Below are positions 5,853 through 14,815 of a DNA stretch of 54,703 nt, in pieces. The stretch spans positions 50,464-105,166 of the forward strand of contig PLNF01000106.1 in NCBI GenBank assembly GCA_003141715.1. Direction: 5' to 3'. This DNA comes from Bacteroidales bacterium. GTDB lineage: Bacteria; Bacteroidota; Bacteroidia; Bacteroidales; VadinHA17. How positions within the stretch are numbered: position 1 is the stretch's first letter; each line of letters begins with the position of its first letter. The notes beneath the pieces are model-generated. The model was not told where the DNA came from, did not search any database, and was given only the letters and a program-made list of their open reading frames with translations. The position numbers and the translations under genes were made by a program.

Positions 5853-8567
5853 ATGAAGAAAATACTTTTTCTAATACTAATTTTTTATCCATTTGTATTA
5901 TTCTCACAACCGGCAAGTGGAGATGGAACATCAGGAAATCCTTACAGTGGTGTTATCACAACACCATGGACATTGAGTGGTGAAAAATACTGTGGTGATC
6001 TGACTGTTTCGAGTGGCACTTTCACAATTAATCCCGGGGCAATTTTACGGTTTGGGTCTGGTTATTCTCTTACAATATCCGGAGCAGGAGTGCTTTCTGC
6101 AGTGGGAAATAGTTCCGGTTATATTACATTTACTGCCGCAGGAACATCGTGGGGCCATATCGCTTTTAGTGATCCTGCCAGCACAGGGAGTTCTTCTTTG
6201 GATTATACTGTTATTGAATTTGGATCGGTTACCGGATCTGGTTATACAGGTGCGGGAGGAGGAATATTAATAAGGCATAGTAATGTGACTATTTCTAATT
6301 CTATAATTAGAAATAATTCATCTGACTGGGGGGGGGGAATTTTTATCGATAACTATAGGAATCCTCATATTTACAAATGCTTGTTTAAAGACAACACAAC
6401 GATTCATGGTGGCGGTGGAATATATTGCTGGAATGGGGTGAGTTCTGTTATCGAAAATTGTATTTTCGATTCAAATCATTGCACAGAACCTACTACTTCT
6501 TATTACTCTGGTGGTGCTGTCACAGCTCAAAAAGCGGCTCCTATACAGGTTCTTAATTGCACCTTTGTTGACAATACTTCTACACAACCAGGAGATGCAT
6601 TGCTTATTCAAGATTCCCCGGGAGCTTTAATAGAAAACTGCATTCTTTGGGGGTCATCTAATCAAATTTCTTTAGCAACTACATCTCAGGTTGTTAACTG
6701 TGCAATTCAAGGATATGCTTCCGGATACACAAACTGTATTACCCTGAGTGGTACGAACGCTGATCCGACCGGACCTAATTTTTATAATGTTTCCGCAGGT
6801 TCGGAGGATTATCAGATAATATATAATTCTCCCTGTCGCGATGCAGGAACTTCATCTGGTGCTCCAACAACTGACTATCTTGGTAATTACAGAGTTTATA
6901 ATTATGATATCGGCGCTTACGAAGTTCAATACAACAGGTGGAACGGAACAGCTAATGATAATTTGTGGACAACTTTATCTAATTGGGATGGAAATGTTGA
7001 CCCTTCAACCGGGGAGGGAGATGTTTATATCCCTGCCGGATTAACGCACTATCCTACAGGTTCATCTCCGTATTATACTATTAATTCAGGGAAATTAATG
7101 ATTCTTGAACCCGGAGCACAAGCGACCTTCGGTACACTTACAAACAATGGAACACTTAAACTCAAATGTGATGCAACCAATATGAGTTCTTTAATTGGGG
7201 GTTCCATAGCCGGTACAGGTAATGATTCTATTGAATTGTATCTTTCAGGAGGCGAAGTCCCTCCATCCGGTGACAAAAAGTTCAGGTGGCATTATATTTC
7301 GTCCCCTATTTCCTATTTAAACGTAAGTACATTCGCTCCATCTTATACTAAGAATGTGGTATCGTGGAATGACAACCGCGTTACCGGCACACTTGCAACC
7401 GGCTGGGTTGCTTACGATGGTTATGTTTATGCTACCGGATTATTGGGCGGAACAACATTTGATAATCTTGTTACAGGCGTAGGTTATGATTATTATGCTA
7501 TTGCTGATAGAAAATACACATTATCAGGTCAAATCAATACCTCAGATGTAAATGTGAACCTTTCCTATTACATTGATGATGCTTTACATGGTTTTAACCT
7601 GCTCGGAAATCCCTTCTCATCAGGACTTAACTGGGATGATATAACAAATAGTGTATATTCCCCTTATCCTGACCTTACAAGCAAATCATTGTACTTCACA
7701 AGAGACAATACTCAATGTTCTTATATTGGCGGAGTTGGTATTCCTGGAGACGTATCCGGTATAATACCCCCAATGCAGGGATTCTTCGTCAAAACTTACA
7801 GCACAGGAAATACGATTACTCTTCCTGCCGGCGCCAGGGTGAATGGGAGTATTCATGCAAGATATAAGGGCTCCACTATTATCCCTCTTGTTCGTCTCTC
7901 ATTAACTGAAGGTGCAATATCAGATGAGACTGTGGTTCGGTTTGATGAAACGGCCAAGACTGGCCTTGATTATGATTTTGATGCCTTAAAGATGTTTGTA
8001 TCCACAACGAATACCCAGATTTATTCAGCACTAAATGGCACAAATTATTCAATTAATGGTCAACCATTCCCCGAAAACTCTATTGAGATCCCAATTATTG
8101 TCAACCTGACAACCGACGGTAATCATAGTATCTCAACAACGCAGTTGCAGGGTCTCGATAACTACCCGGTTACACTTACGGACAAAACGACAGGCTTCAC
8201 TGCCGATCTGAAGACAACTCCAACTCTCTCTTTTTCAGCTTCTACAGGTACAATAGCTGACAGGTTTGTACTCAAAATTGGTAAAGTTTTAACCGGAATT
8301 GAGAATCCGGTTGTTTCTAAAAATACATTTAATATTTATTCTGCAAACAACATGATAAACATCCAGACTCTTTCGGATCAATGGGATGGCAAATTGGGTT
8401 CAGTAAACGTTTTGGATCTTACTGGTAAAACTGTCAGCAATCTGAATAATTCAGAGTTCAGCAAAAACTCATTGACGCAGGTTGCTGCTCCGGTGACTAA
8501 AGGGATCTATATTGTGGAACTAAAATCGGGGATTATGAGATATGTGGGGAAGGTAATAATACGGTAA
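5853..8567 (+). CDS. Secreted beta-helix protein with T9SS type A sorting domain
   Basis: This 904-residue protein has a Sec signal peptide (MKKILFLILIFYPFVLFSQ, cut before PAS). Residues about 60-340 resemble a right-handed parallel beta-helix: repeated short strands with N-ladders and GGG turns (IENCIFDSN, VLNCTFVDN, IENCILWGS), as in polymorphic or 'choice-of-anchor Q' proteins. A long beta-rich middle follows. The end (NTFNIYSANN ... GKTVSNLNN ... KGIYIVELKSG ... GKVIIR) is a type IX secretion C-terminal sorting domain, so the protein should cross the outer membrane and be anchored or released. Substrate or ligand unknown. A run of ten G at 6328-6337 encodes three glycines and could slip. 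Confidence 0.85.
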   Translation: MKKILFLILIFYPFVLFSQPASGDGTSGNPYSGVITTPWTLSGEKYCGDLTVSSGTFTINPGAILRFGSGYSLTISGAGVLSAVGNSSGYITFTAAGTSWGHIAFSDPASTGSSSLDYTVIEFGSVTGSGYTGAGGGILIRHSNVTISNSIIRNNSSDWGGGIFIDNYRNPHIYKCLFKDNTTIHGGGGIYCWNGVSSVIENCIFDSNHCTEPTTSYYSGGAVTAQKAAPIQVLNCTFVDNTSTQPGDALLIQDSPGALIENCILWGSSNQISLATTSQVVNCAIQGYASGYTNCITLSGTNADPTGPNFYNVSAGSEDYQIIYNSPCRDAGTSSGAPTTDYLGNYRVYNYDIGAYEVQYNRWNGTANDNLWTTLSNWDGNVDPSTGEGDVYIPAGLTHYPTGSSPYYTINSGKLMILEPGAQATFGTLTNNGTLKLKCDATNMSSLIGGSIAGTGNDSIELYLSGGEVPPSGDKKFRWHYISSPISYLNVSTFAPSYTKNVVSWNDNRVTGTLATGWVAYDGYVYATGLLGGTTFDNLVTGVGYDYYAIADRKYTLSGQINTSDVNVNLSYYIDDALHGFNLLGNPFSSGLNWDDITNSVYSPYPDLTSKSLYFTRDNTQCSYIGGVGIPGDVSGIIPPMQGFFVKTYSTGNTITLPAGARVNGSIHARYKGSTIIPLVRLSLTEGAISDETVVRFDETAKTGLDYDFDALKMFVSTTNTQIYSALNGTNYSINGQPFPENSIEIPIIVNLTTDGNHSISTTQLQGLDNYPVTLTDKTTGFTADLKTTPTLSFSASTGTIADRFVLKIGKVLTGIENPVVSKNTFNIYSANNMINIQTLSDQWDGKLGSVNVLDLTGKTVSNLNNSEFSKNSLTQVAAPVTKGIYIVELKSGIMRYVGKVIIR
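6328..6337 (+). repeat. Poly-G tract (10 G) inside the T9SS substrate
   Basis: Ten consecutive G encode W-G-G-G within the beta-helix. The frame is intact at this length; loss or gain of one G would truncate the protein after about 160 residues. Confidence 0.85.
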
Positions 8568-8570
8568 ACG

Positions 8571-8634
8571 GTGTGCGGTATGCGGTCAATAGAAACCGGG
8601 AGCCGCAAACCGGTTACCGCAAGCCGGAGATTAA
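8571..8634. repeat. Gene-less inverted word pair (CGGTATG)
   Basis: CGGTGTG and CGGTATG words on the left and AGCCGCAAACCGG / TACCGCAAGCC on the right are opposed with only a few nt between. The same word family recurs at 19400-19478. Confidence 0.6.
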
Positions 8635-8665
8635 TTTGCTAATTTTAAATTAAAAAGTACTTTTG
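8635..8665 (+). promoter_or_regulatory. Complete Bacteroidota promoter (TTTG-N19-TACTTTTG)
   Basis: TTTG at 8635-8638, a 19-nt spacer, and TACTTTTG at 8658-8665 match the -33/-7 consensus exactly. Transcription should begin near 8672, leaving a leader of about 17 nt before the TTG at 8689. Confidence 0.75.
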
Positions 8666-8688
8666 TAACATATCTTGAAATTATCTCT

Positions 8689-8889
8689 TTGCATTTGAAG
8701 ACTATACACCAAAAAATATTACCAAAAAAACCATATAGTAAGCCGGAGGTTTTCAGAATAGCTCTGGATAACTCAATATCCCTGGTCATGATGACTGATA
8801 TACCCCCCAACCCTGATCCAAGGGGTGGTACAAAAAAAGGTAATGATACACCATTTCAGAGTCCGTTCGGGGATAAACCATTTGGGTAA
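8689..8889 (+). CDS. Small unknown protein ending in PFGDKPFG
   Basis: This 66-residue product has a TTG start (8689-8691), chosen because the full promoter at 8635-8665 predicts a start of transcription near 8672. The sequence has LPKKPYSKPEVFRIALDNS, then ISLVMMTDIPPNPDPRGG and a polar tail SPFGDKPFG. There is no signal peptide. Similar short proteins of the form 'KPEVFRIxLDNxISLxMxS-pro-rich-P(F/W)' occur before adhesin/PorP genes in Bacteroidota; their function is not known to me. A clear terminator follows at 8910-8934, so it is its own transcription unit. A decayed copy of its last codons and terminator follows porP at 13274-13343. Confidence 0.7.
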   Translation: MHLKTIHQKILPKKPYSKPEVFRIALDNSISLVMMTDIPPNPDPRGGTKKGNDTPFQSPFGDKPFG

Positions 8890-8909
8890 GAATGAAAATT
8901 AATAGGATT

Positions 8910-8934
8910 AGAGTCCTGGAGGGCTCTTTTTTTT
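8910..8934 (+). terminator. Rho-independent terminator
   Basis: Stem AGAGTCC / GGGCTCT with loop TGGA, followed by eight T. It lies 20 nt after the small peptide gene. Confidence 0.85.
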
Positions 8935-9112
8935 GGAAGGGTACAGGGGGGTATGTGGTTAGCAGTGTGCGGTTTCCGGAGAATTTTTGAATAAAAAGGC
9001 ATTTAAAACAAACCCATCGGCTTAATCTTTGATGATAAAAAAATGCCTTTATCTTAAACATTTATTCTTCTAATTCGTATAATGACTAAAGATTGAACAA
9101 AGAAAGTCTGAC

Positions 9113-12100
9113 ATGAAATCCAAGTACATTCTGTTGCTCATCGTTCTTTTTATGCCATACCGGGCTTTTGCCCAGCCTGCTGAAACAATTTATCAGGGTA
9201 CTGTTATTAAGTCCGGGTACGTAGATGATGCTTCATTTGGTCCATTCAACATTGGATTTAGTTTTACTTTTTTCGGAAATACCTATAATCAGTTTTATAT
9301 CAATTCAAACGGGCAGGTGTTGTTTGGAACAGGTTCATTTGAGAGCAGTAATGCATCTATTCCATCGGCTGCTGAGCCTGACAACTTTATTGCCCCTTTC
9401 TGGGATGACCTGATTGTTGACGGGACCGGAAAAATTTTATATACAACCGTCGGTGCTGCTCCGAACAGAAAACTGATAATCCAATTCGGGAACATGGGAT
9501 TTTACGGTGCTCCTGCCTTTATGGGAACTTTTGCAGTCATACTTTATGAGACTTCAAACATAATCCAGGTACAATACCGTCTTATCGTCGATAACACGTC
9601 AACAAGGGCCCATGGCGGAACTGCAACAATTGGTATTGAGAACTCAGACGGAACAGCAGGAGTTCAGTATTCTTATCAGAACCCTGCTGCCGTTACAACA
9701 GGAACAGCTATATCATATACACCTTCGGGCCTTATATATATTTTAAATTCGAACGCTATTTATGAAGGGATATTTCTCACGACTAATCTCACACTGCCTG
9801 AACCGGGGATTCCTGTACTCTTAAGTCCGCCACAAAATGCAGTTATAGGTTCTGATTATATCTTTTCGTGGGCAGATGCAGGGAATGCTGCTTCGTATGC
9901 ATTATTGATTTCAGCTTCCTCCGATTTAGGAGGAGCTACTTATTATTCTGCTGGGTCAAATTTATCGTTTAACGTTACCGGTCTCACTCCTGGCGGAACA
10001 TGGTATTGGGGTGTCTTTGCCACAAATGCGACCGGCACAACCTGGTGTGAAATAAAGAAGTTTACTACCAGTGCTACTCCTCCGCTTGCAGCAGTTCCAC
10101 AAACTATCTGGGTGGAACAGAACCAGGAGAAAATCATTAATCTTCAGTACACCGGCGGAGATGGAAGCACTAAAACAGCAATAGTGACTTCCCTTCCGGC
10201 TCAGGGCCAGTTATATCAGTATAATTCAGGAGTAAAAGGAGCTTTGATTTCATCTGTTTCCACAACAGTTACCGATGCCGGAAGGAATGTGATTTATGTA
10301 GCAAACGGAAACTCGGGCAACAGCGCAGGCAACTTCAACTATAAAATACACGACAATAATGGAGATTCTCCCGACGCCCAGATAACAGTAAATGTGAGTC
10401 CGCCAGGGATCCCCAACTTACTCTATGCAGCAAAGAATGCAAACATCGAATTGCAGTTCGACCTGCCAATGGCCGATCCTGCCGGGAAACAAAGTCAGTT
10501 TAACGCAACAGTTAATGAATCTTCCTCAATAATAAATTCATTAAGTCTGAAACCAGGCGATCCAAATTCCATAATTATCGGCCTCAGCGCACCACTTGCA
10601 GGCACAGAGACTATTCTTATCTCTTACACTGCAGGAGATATTGCATCAGCACAGGGAGGATGGCTTGCTTCATTTACTGCACTAACGGTAACTCTTACGG
10701 CACAGACCATTACTTTTTCACAGTCTCTCTCAAAAAAATTCTCTGATTCTCCGTTTACACTATCTGCTACCTCCGGCAGCGGGCTGGGGATGACATATTC
10801 CAGTTCAAACATGGCTGTTGCAACAGCCCTCGGTAGTGTGCTGACCTTTCATGCCCTCGGAACATCCGATATAACAGCCAGGCAGCTTGGGAATGGAACT
10901 TATGCTCCTGCTAGATATATCAGAACATTAACTGTCGCCAAAGGAGATCAGACCATAACCTTTAATGCTCTTCCGACAAAGACTTACGGTGATGCTGATT
11001 TTGTGCTTTCTGCTTCATCAACTTCAGGATTGAGCGTTAGTTTTTCGGGTGATAACCCTTCAGTAGCAACTATTGTATCAGGTAATATTCATATTATGGG
11101 AGCTGGTACTGCTGTGATTACTGCCTCTCAGGCAGGAAACTCATTATGGAATTCAGCTCCGGATATACCACAGACACTTACTGTTAATAAGGCTAATCAG
11201 ACAATCACATTTAGCGTTCTTCCTCCGATGACTTACGGTGATGCTGATTTTGTACTTTCTGCCTCATCAAGTTCAGGATTGAGCGTTAGTTTTTCGAGTG
11301 ACAATCCTTCAGTAGCAACTATTGTATCAGGGAATATTCATACTACGGGAGCAGGCACTGCAGTGATTACTGCATCACAGAACGGAGACGGAAATTATAA
11401 TGAGGCACCGGCAATTCCACAAACATTGACAGTAAGCAAGGCAATTCTGACCTTTACTGCAGATGATAAAAGCAAGGTTTACCTGGTTCAGAACCCGGTT
11501 CTGACTTTCCGGATTTCGGGATTTGTAAACGGAGATACGCAAAGTGCTCTTGATGTTTTGCCATCAATTCAGACTGTTGCCGGTCAAAATTCTCCTGTTG
11601 GAACCTATCCGATAACTATTTCCGGAGGAAGTGATAACAGTTATAGCTATGTCTATGTGGCCGGGACATTAACAATCACTAAGATCCCTCAGACAATCAC
11701 ATTCACTGCTATCCCGGAGAAGTTGCTGGTTAAGGATTCTTATACTCTTTCAGCAACTGCAACTTCAGGACTTACAATTCTTTTTGAAAGCAAAGATGCG
11801 TCAATAGCGACTGTAACTGGAGACTTGCTAACAGGGGTTTCAAAGGGTGATGTCGAGATACGGGCTTATAATTCAGGAGATCAAAATTATGAGGCAGCAG
11901 AAACCATTGCATCTGTTGAAATTTACTCTACTCATAAGGATATAATGTATCTTTTTACTCCCAACAATGATGGTTTTAACGATTACTGGGAACTTCCCGA
12001 TATAGCCACATGGGGTAAATGTGATGTAAAGGTGTACAACAGATGGGGAAAGCTGGTCTTTTCCGATGCAAATTATAATAACCTCTGGGACGGAACCTCA

Positions 12101-12193
12101 AATGGCAATCCCGTACCTGAAGGAGCATACTACTTTATAATTAAAACGCAGAATGCAGGAATGGTTAAGGGAACGGTTAATATTGTCAGATAA
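9113..12193 (+). CDS. Multi-domain adhesin with T9SS type B (gliding-motility) C-terminal domain
   Basis: This 1026-residue protein has a signal peptide (ILLLIVLFMPYRAFAQ). Residues 22-200 form a nidogen-like beta domain (GFSFTFFGNTYNQFYINSNG, APFWDDLIVD). Residues 225-310 are fibronectin-III-like (LLSPPQNAVIGSDYIFSWAD). Several Ig-like repeats follow, including two nearly identical 83-residue units opening with QTITF ... TYGDADFVLSAS, and an MBG-like unit. The end, FTPNNDGFNDYWELPDI ... VYNRWGKLVFSD ... NLWDGTSNG ... VPEGAYYFIIK, is the gliding-motility-associated CHU_C / T9SS type B sorting domain. Such proteins leave through the type IX system and need a PorP/SprF-like partner, which is encoded next, 88 bp downstream. 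Confidence 0.9.
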   Translation: MKSKYILLLIVLFMPYRAFAQPAETIYQGTVIKSGYVDDASFGPFNIGFSFTFFGNTYNQFYINSNGQVLFGTGSFESSNASIPSAAEPDNFIAPFWDDLIVDGTGKILYTTVGAAPNRKLIIQFGNMGFYGAPAFMGTFAVILYETSNIIQVQYRLIVDNTSTRAHGGTATIGIENSDGTAGVQYSYQNPAAVTTGTAISYTPSGLIYILNSNAIYEGIFLTTNLTLPEPGIPVLLSPPQNAVIGSDYIFSWADAGNAASYALLISASSDLGGATYYSAGSNLSFNVTGLTPGGTWYWGVFATNATGTTWCEIKKFTTSATPPLAAVPQTIWVEQNQEKIINLQYTGGDGSTKTAIVTSLPAQGQLYQYNSGVKGALISSVSTTVTDAGRNVIYVANGNSGNSAGNFNYKIHDNNGDSPDAQITVNVSPPGIPNLLYAAKNANIELQFDLPMADPAGKQSQFNATVNESSSIINSLSLKPGDPNSIIIGLSAPLAGTETILISYTAGDIASAQGGWLASFTALTVTLTAQTITFSQSLSKKFSDSPFTLSATSGSGLGMTYSSSNMAVATALGSVLTFHALGTSDITARQLGNGTYAPARYIRTLTVAKGDQTITFNALPTKTYGDADFVLSASSTSGLSVSFSGDNPSVATIVSGNIHIMGAGTAVITASQAGNSLWNSAPDIPQTLTVNKANQTITFSVLPPMTYGDADFVLSASSSSGLSVSFSSDNPSVATIVSGNIHTTGAGTAVITASQNGDGNYNEAPAIPQTLTVSKAILTFTADDKSKVYLVQNPVLTFRISGFVNGDTQSALDVLPSIQTVAGQNSPVGTYPITISGGSDNSYSYVYVAGTLTITKIPQTITFTAIPEKLLVKDSYTLSATATSGLTILFESKDASIATVTGDLLTGVSKGDVEIRAYNSGDQNYEAAETIASVEIYSTHKDIMYLFTPNNDGFNDYWELPDIATWGKCDVKVYNRWGKLVFSDANYNNLWDGTSNGNPVPEGAYYFIIKTQNAGMVKGTVNIVR
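10949..11430 (+). repeat. Two 249-bp repeats encoding Ig-like units
   Basis: Copies beginning at 10949 and 11198 (period 249 bp, 83 codons) are highly similar at DNA level, including GGTGATGCTGATTTTGT and AGGATTGAGCGTTAGTTTTT. This is recent intragenic duplication that could allow repeat-number change. Confidence 0.8.
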
Positions 12194-12281
12194 TGCAGCG
12201 CAGGGCGATGGGCTCAGAGCAAAGGTAAAGAACTTTCTTACTCTGAGCTAAGCAGCCTGAGCAAAATAGAAAAAAGTTGAA

Positions 12282-13202
12282 ATGAAAAAAACACTCATCA
12301 TAGTAACAATTTTCTTAACGGGAATAACATTACGAGCCCAGCAGTCACCTATCTCAGAAAACTACTTCATGGATAAATATTCTCTGGCGCCTTCATACGC
12401 CGGGAATTATAATCCAAAGTACTTAATAACAGGTTACCGAAGTGACTGGACAGGAATAGACGGTGGCCCAAAAACATTCAAGCTTTCATACAGCGATCTT
12501 TTCCCGTTTATGAAAAATGCCGGATACGGAGGAAAGATAATATACGATAAGGCAGGGATCTTCAACCAGCTATATATTCTGGGCTCCTACTCATATAACC
12601 TTAAAGTGAGCGCAGATCACCATATAATGTTTGGTCTTTCGGCAGGGTTATATAAAAACAGGCTGGACCTTCTGGATTATTATAATGACCCTAAATACAC
12701 ACTTGATCCTTCACTGATCAGTCAGGATATAAATTCCAAACTGAAATTTTTGAGCGATGTTTCAGCTGTATGGTCATGGCAAAGAATTGAGGCTGGAATT
12801 ATGTTTTCCAACATCACTTTTGGAGATGCCAGTTATAAGGAGGTTAAACTAAAGTACAATCCTCTTTCAAATTTCCAGGTTCATGCTACATACCAATATA
12901 ATATAAATGATGACTGGGAAGTTATTCCACTTGTTCTTTTCAGGGGAGGAAAAGATATCGAGGGCCAGCTGGAAGTAGCTTCCCAGGTGGTATGGCAGAA
13001 AAAGCTAAACGGAAGTTTGGTTTTCCGTGATCCGGGCATATTAGGCTTCGGTCTTGGCGCGAATATAGGTAAAGGCTTAAAGATCGGATATAATTTCAAT
13101 TATGCGACTAATGTCGCAATGGGAGTGTTAAATAACCATGAGATTTCGATCGGTATCAACTTATTCGAATATATCTCAAAAAAATCAATCCCTAAGGAGT
13201 GA
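12282..13202 (+). CDS. PorP/SprF family outer-membrane protein (type IX secretion)
   Basis: This 306-residue protein has a signal peptide (MKKTLIIVTIFLTGITLRAQ) and the family opening QQSPISENYFMDKYSLAPSYAG, followed by YRSDWTGIDGGPKTFKLSYS. A beta-barrel rich in aromatic alternation follows. PorP/SprF proteins are integral outer-membrane partners of T9SS type B substrates and are usually encoded just downstream of them, as here. The gene pair 9113-13202 therefore reads as an adhesin plus its dedicated anchor/export partner. The 88-bp gap contains GCTCAGAGC words but no terminator. Confidence 0.9.
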   Translation: MKKTLIIVTIFLTGITLRAQQSPISENYFMDKYSLAPSYAGNYNPKYLITGYRSDWTGIDGGPKTFKLSYSDLFPFMKNAGYGGKIIYDKAGIFNQLYILGSYSYNLKVSADHHIMFGLSAGLYKNRLDLLDYYNDPKYTLDPSLISQDINSKLKFLSDVSAVWSWQRIEAGIMFSNITFGDASYKEVKLKYNPLSNFQVHATYQYNINDDWEVIPLVLFRGGKDIEGQLEVASQVVWQKKLNGSLVFRDPGILGFGLGANIGKGLKIGYNFNYATNVAMGVLNNHEISIGINLFEYISKKSIPKE

Positions 13203-13273
13203 GTCAATAGATCCTGTTCTATTGTTCATTTTTCCCCCGGATCATTCTGTTTCATAATTCAACGTCAAGGTAC

Positions 13274-13300
13274 TTGTTCGATGATAAGCCGTTTGGGTAG
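13274..13300 (+). pseudogene. Relic of the small peptide's C-terminus (LFDDKPFG)
   Basis: TTG TTC GAT GAT AAG CCG TTT GGG TAG encodes LFDDKPFG and a stop, matching the FGDKPFG end of the 66-aa gene at 8689-8889. The downstream spacer and terminator are also alike. No upstream coding part remains. Confidence 0.6.
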
Positions 13301-13319
13301 GAAAGACATTTAATAGAGT

Positions 13320-13343
13320 AAGAGCCCGAAAGGACTCTTTTTT
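13320..13343 (+). terminator. Rho-independent terminator after porP
   Basis: AAGAGCCC-GAAA-GGACTCTT with one mismatch, then a T run. It closely resembles the terminator at 8910-8934. Confidence 0.75.
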
Positions 13344-13360
13344 GTTTAAACGGTTCTGGG

Positions 13361-13394
13361 GTCTTGCAGTCTTGCGGTCTTGCGGTCTTGCGGT
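13361..13394 (-). repeat. 8-nt word array, left arm of 4HB locus 2
   Basis: Four units of TCTTGCGG/TCTTGCAG in exact 8-nt register, ending 4 nt before the 4HB stop codon. Inverse of the array at 13807-13898. Confidence 0.9.
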
Positions 13395-13397
13395 CCG

Positions 13398-13757
13398 TCA
13401 CTTACCTGATTTTAGATACTTCATAAAGCTGCTGATTCCATTTATCAGCTTTTGAGCTCTGATTCTCCTCTCTATTGAGATCTCCGGAGTAACATACTTT
13501 TGATCTTCAGCAATGTAGTACATGCTTTTCACTTCTCCGGCAGAACCTTTTGAGATATTAAGAAACTGCCTGAATTCAGCGTCGCTACTTCGGCAGAAGC
13601 CTTCTGAAATATTGTTCATTACAGATATTCCGGCTCGTGAGATCTGGTCTTTAAAAGAGTAGTCTTGACCTTTTCTGAAGTCTGAATAAATCAGGTTAAC
13701 AAGCTCCCGCGACATTTTCCATACCTCGAGATCCTCAAAATTTTTAATTGTTCCCAT
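13398..13757 (-). CDS. Four-helix-bundle protein (23S rRNA IVP family), copy 2
   Basis: This 119-residue protein has the family pattern FEDLEVWKMSRELVNLIYSD, then SFKDQISRAGISVMNNISEG, RSSDAEFRQFLNISKGSAGE and a C-terminal helix with IRAQKLINGISSFMKYLK. The fold is four long helices. Function is unknown; relatives are encoded in 23S rRNA intervening sequences and as Avd accessory proteins of retroelements. No reverse transcriptase is near. It is about 60% identical by eye to copy 3 (14400-14753) and shares MGTIKNFEDLE. It is bracketed by inverted 8-nt word arrays: the downstream arm starts 4 nt beyond the stop and the upstream arm 50 nt before the ATG. The leader has TCGTGCTAAG before ATG, as in copy 3. 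Confidence 0.9.
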   Translation of the reverse strand: MGTIKNFEDLEVWKMSRELVNLIYSDFRKGQDYSFKDQISRAGISVMNNISEGFCRSSDAEFRQFLNISKGSAGEVKSMYYIAEDQKYVTPEISIERRIRAQKLINGISSFMKYLKSGK

Positions 13758-13806
13758 CTTAGCACGATTTAGTTTGTACTAAGTTATCGAATTTATTGGA
13801 TTTCAT

Positions 13807-13898
13807 GACTGCAAGACTGCACGACCGCAAGACCATAAGACTGCAAGACTGCACGACTGCACGACCGCAAGACCATAAGACTGCAAGACTGCGAGACT
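13807..13898 (+). repeat. 8-nt word array, right arm of 4HB locus 2
   Basis: About 11.5 units of GCAAGACT/GCAAGACC/GCACGACC/ATAAGACT in unbroken 8-nt register. It includes an internal duplication of several units. Inverse of 13361-13394. Confidence 0.9.
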
Positions 13899-13959
13899 AA
13901 ATGAGCAGAAACCTGACAGCCCGATGCCTTAGCCTGACGCCTGTGATGTCATATTCACC

Positions 13960-14280
13960 ATGTATCAATTATCAGCCAGTTTGCGTTTATGTTTTGAATT
14001 TAATTTAATATTTCAAAATTTGTTCAAAATTCGTTCCCCTTATGTCACTAATACAAGCGGTTTCACAGGAGTCGTACCACTGGGGGTAGGTGTGAGTATG
14101 ATCTATTCCGGTAATATTAATTTCGGGATTGAGCTTGGCGGAAGGTTTACATTTTCAGATAATCTGGATGGCTATACATCTGCCCGGTCCAAAGCGAATG
14201 ATATTTATCATTTACTGAATTTTACATTTACGTATAAGATAAATACAGGGAAAAACGGGTTGTCGTCGTTTGGAAAGTAG
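13960..14280 (+). pseudogene. C-terminal fragment of an outer-membrane beta-barrel protein
   Basis: The frame shows barrel-like sequence from about TSGFTGVVPLGVGVSM through IYSGNINFGIELGGRFTFSD and NLDGYTSARSKANDIYHLLN to FTFTYKI. This resembles the last strands of Bacteroidota DUF6089-type outer-membrane proteins ('FGARxTFTDYLDGY ... NDxYxF'). There is no signal peptide, and the first 35 residues (MYQLSASLRLCFEFN) look like chance coding. The gene has lost most of its 5' part. It lies between two 4HB cassettes, which could have contributed to the truncation. Confidence 0.65.
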
Positions 14281-14309
14281 TTCAAAAATGTTAAAGATTT
14301 TATAAAGAG

Positions 14310-14383
14310 GTCTGTCGCTTTGCTCCGTCTTAACTCTTCGCTGTCTTAAAGCCCCTCGGGCTGTCTTTACGCTTCGCTGTCAA
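14310..14383 (-). repeat. Word array, left arm of 4HB locus 3
   Basis: About 16-nt words of the form CTGTCTTTACGCTTCG, four to five degenerate units, ending 17 nt from the 4HB stop. Inverse of 14816-14893. Confidence 0.75.
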
Positions 14384-14399
14384 TAAATCCTGAGGTATG

Positions 14400-14753
14400 T
14401 TATTTTTTAAGATAGAACATGAAGTTGGTGATTTTAGTCAGGAGGACTGAAGCTCTATTTCTTCTGCCTTTGGCTGTTTCAGGTGAAACATAGTTTTGAT
14501 CTTCTGCGGTATAGTACATGCTTTTTACTTCACCACATGAACCTTTTGAAATATTCAAAAACTGCTTAAACTCTTTATCACTGTCACGGGAAAAGCCTTC
14601 TGCTATATTGTTTTTTATTGATAGCCCTGCTGATATAACCTGATCTTTTAGATTGTAATCTTTACAATTTCTAAAATCATTATAAATCAAATTCACTAGT
14701 TCTCTGGCAAGTTGCCATATTTCTAAATCCTCGAAATTTTTAATTGTTCCCAT
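14400..14753 (-). CDS. Four-helix-bundle protein (23S rRNA IVP family), copy 3
   Basis: This 117-residue protein is a close paralogue of copy 2: FEDLEIWQLARELVNLIYND, LKDQVISAGLSIKNNIAEGF, DKEFKQFLNISKGSCGEVKS and a final helix RASVLLTKITNFMFYLKK. Role unknown as for the family. It is in the same orientation as copy 2, 640 bp away, with an OMP fragment in between. Its inverted flanking arrays use a word different from that of copy 2 (TGTCTT-TTCG type). The upstream arm is 63 nt before the ATG and the leader carries TCGTGCTAG directly before ATG. The cassettes therefore share leader and gene but not array word. Confidence 0.9.
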   Translation of the reverse strand: MGTIKNFEDLEIWQLARELVNLIYNDFRNCKDYNLKDQVISAGLSIKNNIAEGFSRDSDKEFKQFLNISKGSCGEVKSMYYTAEDQNYVSPETAKGRRNRASVLLTKITNFMFYLKK

Positions 14754-14815
14754 CTAGCACGAATTAAATATTTATACTAAAATTCCACATAATAAAGATA
14801 AAAAGTTTTAAGTAT

